Assembly: GCF_016919705.1 (NCBI RefSeq)
Contig: NZ_CP070371.1
Span: 186,001-250,000, forward strand
Length of the DNA: 64,000 nucleotides
Direction of reading: 5' to 3'
Source: Paracoccus methylovorus
Lineage (GTDB): Bacteria; Pseudomonadota; Alphaproteobacteria; Rhodobacterales; Rhodobacteraceae
A program made the translations under genes and the position numbers. The notes beneath the pieces were generated by a model. It searched no databases. It saw only the letters and a list, made by a program, of their open reading frames with translations, and was not told the origin of the DNA. Below, piece after piece: positions 29,385-38,439 of the stretch (the stretch's first letter is position 1; every line of letters begins with the position of its first letter).

Positions 29385-30476
29385 ATGGCAGCAAGGCGCA
29401 TCAAGACGACGGCCCAGGGGCAGGGGCGGAAAATGACGGTCGTGTCGGCCCTGACCTGCGCCCTGTGGGTGCTGCTGAGCGGATTTGCCCCACCGATATG
29501 GGCGCAGGATGTCCCCGCCGGATCGTCCGACACTCCGGCCGCGGCAGCGACCGCCGCACCGGAATCGGCGGCTGCGCCCACTGGCGACGCCACCGATCCC
29601 GCGCCGGCTTTCCCGCCGCCCTTTTTCGAAGAAGAGGAGGACGACGGCATCATCGGCCTGATCGAGGCGCCCGAGGGTGCATTGGGTGTCCCGGCCGAGG
29701 GGATGCCGCCGATTGTCGACAGCGATGCGTTGGCCTCGTCCGGCATGGTCTCATTCGCCGAGGTGCAACCCCGCACGCGCATGATGGGGCCGGTCGGCCA
29801 CCCCCCGGTCGTGGTCGAGCTTTTCACCTCGCAAGGCTGCTCGTCCTGCCCGCCGGCCGACGAGTTGCTGGCCGATCTTGCCGACCGAGAGGACGTGCTG
29901 GCCCTGTCCTGGCACGTCGATTACTGGGATTACCTTGGCTGGGCCGATGAATTCGCCCGTCCCGAATTCACCCGTCGCCAGCAGGCTTACGCGCATGAAG
30001 CCGGTGAACGGGCGATCTATACGCCGCAGATCGTCGTCGGCGGCACCGAGACGCTGATCGCGCTGCGTCCGGCGGAACTGGTGGGGCTGTTGCAAACCCA
30101 GATGTCGCGGCCCGCGCCGGTCATGGTTTCCTCCAGTCAGGACAAAGACGGTTATCGCATCGAACTGACTCCGCGCGGCGCCGTTGCCGACAGGGTGGCG
30201 ATCATTCTGGTGCGCTATGCGCCGCGACGGGATGTGGCGATTAAGGCCGGTGAAAATCGTGGTATCGCGCTGGAATATCGCAACGTGGTGCTTGGGGTTG
30301 AACGGATCGCCGAATGGGACGGTCGCACCCCCCTGCGCATGACGGTCCGAAGCGACACGCAGAACAGCGCCGATTTTCCAGAAGATACCCGCCACGCCAT
30401 TCTGGCGCAGGAGTTGGGACGGGGCGATCGGCGCTCGGCCAGCGGTCCTATTCTGGCCGCGGTCCTGCTTGACTGA
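29385..30476 (+). CDS. DUF1223 thioredoxin-like protein, predicted exported
   Basis: A 363-residue protein whose C-terminal about 230 residues form a DUF1223 domain, which has a thioredoxin-like fold; the motif FTSQGCSSCPPADELL holds a CxxC pair. An N-terminal signal-like helix (about 18-40, ending IWAQ) is followed by an unusual 90-residue Ala/Pro/acidic linker. ATG 29385 is chosen; a TTG 33 bp earlier is possible. Divergent from acnA; this pairing is, from memory, frequent in Rhodobacteraceae. Function is not established. Confidence 0.83.
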   Translation: MAARRIKTTAQGQGRKMTVVSALTCALWVLLSGFAPPIWAQDVPAGSSDTPAAAATAAPESAAAPTGDATDPAPAFPPPFFEEEEDDGIIGLIEAPEGALGVPAEGMPPIVDSDALASSGMVSFAEVQPRTRMMGPVGHPPVVVELFTSQGCSSCPPADELLADLADREDVLALSWHVDYWDYLGWADEFARPEFTRRQQAYAHEAGERAIYTPQIVVGGTETLIALRPAELVGLLQTQMSRPAPVMVSSSQDKDGYRIELTPRGAVADRVAIILVRYAPRRDVAIKAGENRGIALEYRNVVLGVERIAEWDGRTPLRMTVRSDTQNSADFPEDTRHAILAQELGRGDRRSASGPILAAVLLD

Positions 30477-30557
30477 GGTCCGCCGCTTGCGCCGGGGCCG
30501 TGACCGGGGCAAAACCCCGCCACAGCCGCCGACTATCGCCGCAAACAGGAGCTCGCC

Positions 30558-31163
30558 TTGACCGAACCGCGCAAGATCAAACCATCGCTCAAGGCCGCAT
30601 TGGAACTGGGCCCTCTGGTCCTGTTTTTTCTGGTCTTCATGCGGTTTCGCGACCATACGGTCAGCCTCGCGGGCCGTGATTATTCCGGCTTTATACTGGC
30701 TACGCTGGTGTTCGTGCCCGTCTTGGCGCTGAGCACGCTGGCGCTTTGGCGGCTGACGGGCAGGCTTTCGCCCATGCAGGTGGCCACGCTGGTGCTGGTG
30801 GTGGTCTTTGGCGGGCTGTCGATCTGGCTGAACGATCCGAAGTTCTTCAAGATGAAGCCCACGCTGATCTACCTGATCTTCGCCGCGCTTCTGGGCATCA
30901 GCCTTGTTCTGCGCCGCAACTGGCTGGAACTGGTCCTGTCCGAGGCCTTACCGATGAATGCGGAAGGCTGGCGCATCCTGACCCTGCGCATGGCACTGCT
31001 GTTTCTGGGGCTTGCCGTCATGAACGAAGCGGTCTGGCGGCTGATGTCCGAGACGGCTTGGGTGAACTTCAAGACCTTCGGCCTGCCGGCGATCATGGTG
31101 ATTTTCTTCATCGGGAATTCCCGCCTGTTCGAGCGTCACGCCCAGCCTCGGGATGGTGAATAG
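30558..31163 (+). CDS. yciB: Septation protein A / inner-membrane protein YciB (IspZ)
   Basis: Integral membrane protein of the YciB/IspZ family, 201 residues, with about five or six membrane segments. Conserved features include LGPLVLFF, NDPKFFKMKPT and MNEAVWR. Family members affect septation and envelope integrity. The start is TTG at 30558 with AGGAG six bases upstream. It lies between the DUF1223 gene and metZ, and its stop is immediately followed by the metZ leader hairpin. Confidence 0.9.
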   Translation: MTEPRKIKPSLKAALELGPLVLFFLVFMRFRDHTVSLAGRDYSGFILATLVFVPVLALSTLALWRLTGRLSPMQVATLVLVVVFGGLSIWLNDPKFFKMKPTLIYLIFAALLGISLVLRRNWLELVLSEALPMNAEGWRILTLRMALLFLGLAVMNEAVWRLMSETAWVNFKTFGLPAIMVIFFIGNSRLFERHAQPRDGE

Positions 31164-31225
31164 CCCGCCTGCACTCTTGCAAGGCAAGTCCGGCGGGGGT
31201 AACCGGATTTCCTGACCATCAGGAG
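31164..31225 (+). promoter_or_regulatory. Structured metZ leader with possible RBS-masking hairpin
   Basis: A nested stem begins right after the yciB stop: CCCGCC (31164-31169) with GGCGGG (31192-31197), enclosing CTTGC-AAG-GCAAG (31176-31188). A second small hairpin, TCCTG (31210-31214) with CAGGA (31220-31224), contains most of the AGGAG Shine-Dalgarno of metZ. No known riboswitch class is evident. Confidence 0.45.
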
Positions 31226-31231
31226 CGAACC

Positions 31232-32413
31232 ATGTCCCAGGAGTCGAACCCGCCTCTGCATCCGCGCACGCGCGCGGTCCATCACGGCATCCGCCGCAGC
31301 CAATATGGCGAGATGGCCGAGGCCCTGTTCATGACCCAGGGCTTTTCCTATGACAGTGCCGAACAGGCCGAAGCCCGCTTTCTGAAAACCGGCGCGGATG
31401 AATTCATCTATGCCCGCTATGGCAACCCGACCTCGCGCATGTTCGAGGATCGGATGGCCGATCTGGAGGGGACCGAGGACGCATTCGCCACCGCCAGCGG
31501 CATGGCGGCGGTCAATGGCGCGCTGATGTGCTTTGTCAAGCCGGGCGATCATATCGTGTCGTCGCGGGCGCTGTTCGGATCCTGCCTGTATGTGCTGGAT
31601 GTCCTGACCCGATTCGGGGTCGAGGTCAGCTATGTCGACGGCACCGATCTGGATCAGTGGCGCGCCGCGATCCGGCCGACGACCCGCGCGGTGTTTTTCG
31701 AGTCGGTCTCGAACCCGGCGCTGGAGGTGGTGGATATCGCCGGCGTTTCCGAATTGGCTCATGCGGCTGGCGCGCTGGTCGTCGTGGACAACGTCTTTGC
31801 CACCCCGGTCTATTCCCGCGCGGTAGAGCAGGGCGCCGATGTGGTGGTCTATTCCGCAACCAAGCATATCGACGGCTCGGGCCGCTGTCTGGGCGGGGTG
31901 ATCTGCGGCACTCGCGAATTCGTGCGCGAGGTGGCCGAACCCTATCTGAAGCATACCGGCGGCGCGATCAGCCCCTTCAACGCCTGGCTGATGCTCAGCG
32001 GATTGGCGACGATGGAGCTGCGTGTGCGCGCCCAGACCGACAGCGCGCATCGGGTCGCCGTGGCTTTGAAAGAAGAGCCCAGGATCGGGCGCGTGATCTA
32101 TCCCGGCCTGCCCGACCACCCGCAATATGAACTGGTGCAACGCCAGATGGGCGCGGGGGGCACCATGGTCGCCATCGACCTTGGCAGCAAAGAGGCGGCT
32201 TTTGCGGCAATGAACCGGATGCGGATCATTCAGATCTCGAACAATCTGGGCGACGCGAAATCCATCGTCACCCATCCCACCACCACGACGCACCAGCGTC
32301 TGTCCGAAGAGGTGCGCCTTGAGCTTGGCATCACGCCCGGTCTTTTGCGCCTGTCCATCGGGCTTGAGGACGCTGGGGACCTGATCGCCGACATCCGCCA
32401 GTCGCTGGGCTGA
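31232..32413 (+). CDS. metZ: O-succinylhomoserine sulfhydrylase
   Basis: PLP enzyme of the Cys/Met metabolism family that makes homocysteine directly from O-succinylhomoserine and sulfide. The 393-residue protein has the PLP lysine in VYSATKHIDGSG (K211), the YARYGNPTSRM motif (60-70) and VVDNVFATP. The family also contains cystathionine gamma-synthase, but the FEDRMADLEGTE pattern and overall look fit MetZ best. AGGAG lies six bases before the ATG inside a potential hairpin. metNIQ elsewhere in the window gives the cell an alternative methionine source. Confidence 0.92.
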   Translation: MSQESNPPLHPRTRAVHHGIRRSQYGEMAEALFMTQGFSYDSAEQAEARFLKTGADEFIYARYGNPTSRMFEDRMADLEGTEDAFATASGMAAVNGALMCFVKPGDHIVSSRALFGSCLYVLDVLTRFGVEVSYVDGTDLDQWRAAIRPTTRAVFFESVSNPALEVVDIAGVSELAHAAGALVVVDNVFATPVYSRAVEQGADVVVYSATKHIDGSGRCLGGVICGTREFVREVAEPYLKHTGGAISPFNAWLMLSGLATMELRVRAQTDSAHRVAVALKEEPRIGRVIYPGLPDHPQYELVQRQMGAGGTMVAIDLGSKEAAFAAMNRMRIIQISNNLGDAKSIVTHPTTTTHQRLSEEVRLELGITPGLLRLSIGLEDAGDLIADIRQSLG

Positions 32414-32420
32414 TGATGAA

Positions 32421-32450
32421 AGCCCGGAACTTTCCGGGCGCCCCTTTCCT
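32421..32450 (+). terminator. Possible terminator after metZ
   Basis: GCCCGGA (32422-32428) pairs with TCCGGGC (32433-32439), followed by GCCCC and TTTCCTTTT. The stem is short. Confidence 0.45.
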
Positions 32451-32498
32451 TTTGGGTCCCGAGTTCCCAGATTGTTGCCGACCGCCAGGGAGACGACC

Positions 32499-33464
32499 AT
32501 GACCGAGGCCCGCCCCGTCGCCACCGATCGCGCCTATCCGGCGCTCAAGCGCGAATACCCGGCCGATTTCCGGGTGGATGACAGCTATAAGGCCAGCCTG
32601 CCGGACCTGCAGAACGGCCCGGCCAGCCTGATCGTGGGCGCCCGCGCGCCGATCCAGCATGTCGGCATCTCGAACTTTCGCCTGCCGATCCGCTACCAGA
32701 CGCAGGAGGGGGGCGAGATCGTGCTGGAGACCTCGGTCACCGGCACGGTCAGTCTTGAGGCCGACCGTAAGGGCATCAACATGAGCCGGATCATGCGCTC
32801 GTTCTATGCCCATGCCGAAAAGCAGTTCTCGATGGGCGTGCTGGAGGCGGCGCTGGAGGATTACAAATCCGATCTGGACAGCTTCGACGCCCGTATCCTG
32901 ATGCGGCTCAGCTATCCGATGCGGGTCGAATCGCTGCGCTCGGGGCTGTCGGGCTGGCAATATTACGATATCGCGCTGGAGCTTGCGGAACGCGCCGGCC
33001 AGCGGCTGCGGATCATGCATTTCGACTATGTCTACAGTTCGACCTGCCCGTGTTCGCTGGAACTTGCCGAGCATGCCCGGCAGATGCGCGGCCAGTTGGC
33101 GACGCCGCATTCCCAGCGGTCGGTGGCCCGGATCTCGGCGGTGATGCAGGGCGATACGCTGTGGTTCGAGGATATGGTGGCGCTGTGCCGGCGGGCTGTC
33201 GCGACCGAAACGCAGGTCATGGTCAAGCGCGAGGACGAGCAGGCATTCGCCGAACTCAACGCCGCCAACCCGATCTTTGTCGAGGACGCGGTGCGCGCCT
33301 TTGCCGCCGGACTGATGGCCGAGCCCCGGATCGGCGATTTCCGTGTCGTCGCCAGCCATCAGGAATCGTTGCATTCGCATGATGCGGTCAGCGTGCTGAC
33401 CCAGGGCGAGACTTTCGCACAAGCCAGTCTGGATCCCGCGATTTTCGCCGGCCTTCGGGCGTGA
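32499..33464 (+). CDS. folE2: GTP cyclohydrolase FolE2 (type IB)
   Basis: Metal-flexible GTP cyclohydrolase that makes dihydroneopterin triphosphate for folate and related pathways. The 321-residue protein has the type IB active-site motif SSTCPCSLE (C183, C185) and the conserved ATPHSQRSVARIS. ATG 32499 has CAGGGAG upstream; a TTG 27 bp earlier is less likely. FolE2 is often made under zinc limitation in bacteria that also carry FolE1. I see no obvious Zur box here. The stop overlaps the next start. Confidence 0.94.
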   Translation: MTEARPVATDRAYPALKREYPADFRVDDSYKASLPDLQNGPASLIVGARAPIQHVGISNFRLPIRYQTQEGGEIVLETSVTGTVSLEADRKGINMSRIMRSFYAHAEKQFSMGVLEAALEDYKSDLDSFDARILMRLSYPMRVESLRSGLSGWQYYDIALELAERAGQRLRIMHFDYVYSSTCPCSLELAEHARQMRGQLATPHSQRSVARISAVMQGDTLWFEDMVALCRRAVATETQVMVKREDEQAFAELNAANPIFVEDAVRAFAAGLMAEPRIGDFRVVASHQESLHSHDAVSVLTQGETFAQASLDPAIFAGLRA

Positions 33465-33766
33465 TGCTCTGGCTCTGCTGCGGAATGGTCTGTTTCCTGA
33501 TGGCCCGGCTGGCGGCAATGTGGCTTTGTCTGGGCCATCGCTATCCAGAATGGCAAGCAAGGCGGCTGGCAGAGGGGCGGGTGTCCGGTCCTCTGGCGTT
33601 CGGGATGCTGTATGCCAATCCGGTGTTCGACGGTCAGGGGTTTCTGGATTGGTTTCACCCAAGAAATCGCCGCGAACGCATCCGGCTATATGCGGTCGGC
33701 GCGGTTTTTTTGGCACTTGGCTTTCTCGTTTTTTTGGGGCTCTTCGTGTTGGTAAATGGCCTGTGA
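33464..33766 (+). CDS. Small two-helix membrane protein, unknown function
   Basis: A 100-residue protein I do not recognise. The first helix is residues about 2-23, a cytoplasmic or periplasmic loop carries GMLYANPVFDGQGFLDWFHP, and the second helix is about 75-98. The ATG overlaps the folE2 stop (TGATG); a GTG three bases earlier is an equal alternative. Coupling to folE2 makes it likely to be expressed. uvrD starts 55 bp downstream. Confidence 0.65.
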   Translation: MLWLCCGMVCFLMARLAAMWLCLGHRYPEWQARRLAEGRVSGPLAFGMLYANPVFDGQGFLDWFHPRNRRERIRLYAVGAVFLALGFLVFLGLFVLVNGL

Positions 33767-33821
33767 ACGAAATGAGAACGACAGGCTTTCCCGAAAGCGG
33801 CTGCGGGGCTATGGTGCCGGC

Positions 33822-36211
<2,390 letters not shown>

Positions 36212-36215
<4 letters not shown>

Positions 36216-37054
36216 AGCGCCGCGCGGACGACTTCGGTCAGTGTGGCGGTCGGTCGCCCGATCAGGCGCGACAGCGTGCGGCTGTCGTCGAACAGCGCGT
36301 CTTGGGCGGCGTCCGCATCCCAGCTTGCGATCGCGTCGGCCAGCCCTTCGGGCAAGCCCGCGCCCACCAGCGCGGCGGCATAATCGGCCTGCGTCAGGTT
36401 TTGATAGGGAACGGTCCTGCCGCTTTGCGCCGAAAGCTCGGCCGCAAGTTCGGTCAGCGTCCAGCCCTCATCCCCCGCCAATTCATAGGTTTTGCCGGCA
36501 TGGTCGCCCCCTGCCAGCACCACGGCGGCGGCTTCGGCGTAATCGGCCCGCGCGGCGGCAGAGATCCGGCCCTCTCCGGCCGCACCGATCAGCGCGCCAT
36601 GGGCCAGTGCCGCGGGGATCGCGCCGGTATGGTTCTCTGCATACCAGCCGTTGCGCAGGATCGTGTGGGGAATGCCCGAATCGGCCAGCATGGCCTCGGT
36701 CGTCACATGCTCATCGGCCAGCGACAGGGGCGAGCGGTCGGCATGCAGCAGGCTGGTATAGACGATCTGCCCGATGCCGGCGGCTTTGGCGGCCTCGATC
36801 ACGGCGCGGTGCTGGGCTGCGCGCTTGCCGATCTCGCTTGAGGAAATCAACAGCAACCTGTCCACCCCGGCCAGCGCGGTTGCCAGCGTCTCGGGGCGGT
36901 CATAGTCGAAGGCGCGTGCGGGCACGCCCAGTTTCTCGGCTTTTTCGGGGCTGCGGGCCAGCGCGACGATCTGCCCCTCTGGCAGCAGGGTTTTCAATTT
37001 GGCGATGGTCAGGCGGCCAAGCTGGCCGGTGGCTCCGGTGACGGCGACGGTCAT
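36212..37054 (-). CDS. NAD(P)-binding NmrA-like oxidoreductase (quinone oxidoreductase 2 type)
   Basis: A 280-residue atypical short-chain reductase of the NmrA/QOR2 family. NADP-binding GATGQLG is at residues 7-13, and the family stretch IVYTSLLHAD and LRNGWYAEN are present. It probably reduces quinones or electrophiles with NADPH. It is divergent from a HxlR regulator across an 83-bp gap with a palindrome. Its stop codon and that of uvrD share the sequence CTAG (36212-36215). Confidence 0.9.
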
Positions 37055-37103
37055 ATCGGTTTCCTTTCGTGAATACCTTGTGCCGCCGAAGGTAGACGCC
37101 TAA

Positions 37104-37118
37104 CTTACGAATAGTAAG
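37104..37118. promoter_or_regulatory. Candidate HxlR operator
   Basis: Palindrome CTTAC-GAATA-GTAAG (37104-37118) in the intergenic region between the divergent NmrA-like and hxlR-type genes, 19 bp before the regulator start. Position and symmetry fit autoregulation and control of the reductase. Confidence 0.5.
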
Positions 37119-37137
37119 AACGCACAGGAATGTTAGC

Positions 37138-37503
37138 GTGAAAATTATCGAGACGACCGAGAAGGGCGATCTGATGGCGGCGGAATGCCCGTCGCGCGAC
37201 GTGCTGCGGCGGCTGACCGGGCGCTGGGGTATGCTGGTGCTGCGGGCGCTGGCCGGGGGGCCGCATCGCTTCAGCGCGCTGCGCAACCGCATCCGCGGCG
37301 TCAGCGAGCGGATGCTGGCGCAGACCCTTCAGGGGCTGGAGGCGGACGGCATGGTGCTGCGCCGCGATTTCCAGACCGTGCCGCCGCATGTGGAATACTC
37401 CCTGACGCCCTTGGGGCAGGAGGCCGCGTTGCGTGTCGGCGCGCTTCTGGACTGGATCGAGGATTCGTTGCCCCAGATCGCGCATGGCTGGGCGCGGGCT
37501 TGA
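37138..37503 (+). CDS. HxlR-family transcriptional regulator
   Basis: A 121-residue winged-helix regulator of the HxlR type. The conserved cysteine of redox- or electrophile-sensing members is C17 in AAECPSRDVL, and the helix-turn-helix region includes RFSALRNRI and SERMLAQTL. It starts with GTG at 37138 after AGGAA. Divergence from the NmrA-like reductase is the standard arrangement for an electrophile-responsive pair. The stop codon TGA is part of the rnpB promoter -35 element. Confidence 0.9.
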   Translation: MKIIETTEKGDLMAAECPSRDVLRRLTGRWGMLVLRALAGGPHRFSALRNRIRGVSERMLAQTLQGLEADGMVLRRDFQTVPPHVEYSLTPLGQEAALRVGALLDWIEDSLPQIAHGWARA

Positions 37504-37528
37504 CCCGGCCGGGGCGGGGGCCTATTTC
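37500..37528 (+). promoter_or_regulatory. Promoter of rnpB overlapping the hxlR stop
   Basis: TTGACC (37500-37505), 17-bp spacer, TATTTC (37523-37528), seven bases before the predicted rnpB 5' end. The -35 box includes the TGA stop of the preceding gene. Confidence 0.6.
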
Positions 37529-37534
37529 GGCCCT

Positions 37535-37902
37535 GCGCGGATGGCCGGATGACCGCGGCGGCAACGTCGAGGAAAGTCCGGACTCCATAAAGGTACGGTG
37601 CCGGGTAACGCCCGGCGGGGGAAACCCCAGGGAAAGCGCCACAGAGAAGAAACCGCCCATGCATGCATGGGCAAGGGTGAAACGGTGGGGTAAGAGCCCA
37701 CCGCGGGGCTGGTAACAGTCCCGGCACGGCAAGCCCCACCGGGAGCAACGCCGAATAGGGACCGCGCGTCGCAAGACAGGGCTGCCTTTGCCCCAGCAGG
37801 TCCGGGTTGGCAGCTAGATCCCGTCGGTAACGGCGGGGCCAGAGGAATGGTCATCGAAGGGGGCGACCCCGGAACAAAATCCGGCTTACAGGCCATCCGC
37901 GC
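37535..37902 (+). ncRNA. rnpB: RNase P RNA, bacterial class A
   Basis: Catalytic RNA that matures tRNA 5' ends. Recognised by the conserved blocks GAGGAAAGTCCGGACTCC (37569-37586), AGAGGAATGGTCATC and ACAAAATCCGGCTTACAG (37874-37891). The ends are set by the terminal P1 helix: GCGCGGATGGCC (37535-37546) is a perfect complement of GGCCATCCGCGC (37891-37902). The length of about 368 nt is normal for class A. Ends may be off by a few bases. Confidence 0.95.
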
Positions 37903-38019
37903 GATTCGTCCCTGACCTTTGCCCCGCACCGGGTAAAAATGGCTGCCCCATATTCGGGGATGGGCTATCGGGGTCAGGTATTTTCGCCGGGAACCAGCCG
38001 ATTTCCGGCTGATTCCCGG

Positions 38020-38047
38020 TTGACTTCGCCCGCTCTGCCGCTAAAAG
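38020..38047 (+). promoter_or_regulatory. Probable promoter of rpmG
   Basis: TTGACT (38020-38025), 16-bp spacer, TAAAAG (38042-38047), about 67 bp before the rpmG ATG. The spacing matches the rpsD promoter. Confidence 0.5.
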
Positions 38048-38113
38048 GCTGGCTTCAAGAGAATTCCACGGGGTCTGCGAGATGCGTTTTGCCCCGCAGC
38101 AGGAGCGAAGCAC

Positions 38114-38281
38114 ATGGCGAAGCCGACGACGATCAAGATCCGTCTGAACTCGACGGCCGGAACCGGGCATTTCTATGTCACCAAGAAAAACGCCCGCACG
38201 ATGACCGAAAAAATGGCGGTCAACAAATACGATCCGGTTGTCCGCAAGCACGTCGAATACAAGGAAGGCAAGATCAAGTAA
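38114..38281 (+). CDS. rpmG: 50S ribosomal protein L33
   Basis: A 55-residue ribosomal protein of the large subunit, starting [18 protein letters not shown] and ending KEGKIK. The internal [14 protein letters not shown] and [10 protein letters not shown] are typical of L33. It has no CxxC zinc pairs, so it is the zinc-independent form. AGGAG lies nine bases before the ATG. It is a single-gene unit between rnpB and the dnaE2 3' end. Confidence 0.96.
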   Translation: MAKPTTIKIRLNSTAGTGHFYVTKKNARTMTEKMAVNKYDPVVRKHVEYKEGKIK

Positions 38282-38306
38282 GATCTGCCTTTGACGGAAA
38301 CGTTTT

Positions 38307-38340
38307 GGAACCGCGCCTTGCAAAAGGCGCGGTTTCCGCT
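38307..38340 (+). terminator. Hairpin terminator after rpmG
   Basis: Perfect 13-bp stem GGAACCGCGCCTT (38307-38319) / AAGGCGCGGTTCC-type partner (38324-38336, with one T inserted) and a four-base loop. The trailing T run is short, but the stem is strong. The remaining 100 bp up to the dnaE2 stop show nothing else I can name. Confidence 0.6.
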
Positions 38341-38439
38341 TGTGCGTATTACAACTGCGCGGTGCGTGCAGAACTGCCGCAGATCTTTGTCTTTACGGAT
38401 TTCCCGGCGGAAACCGTATCCGCTTGCCCTGCACATGCC

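Noticed and set aside
31164..31231. SAM-II (metA-type) riboswitch before metZ
   Set aside because: The expected conserved core and pseudoknot sequence are not present; only generic stems are visible.
37522..37929. Minus-strand and other open frames across the RNase P RNA
   Set aside because: The region is the rnpB gene; frames are by-products of high GC content.
38173..38436. Minus-strand 87-residue frame opposite rpmG
   Set aside because: It is antisense to a clear ribosomal protein gene and lacks a ribosome binding site.
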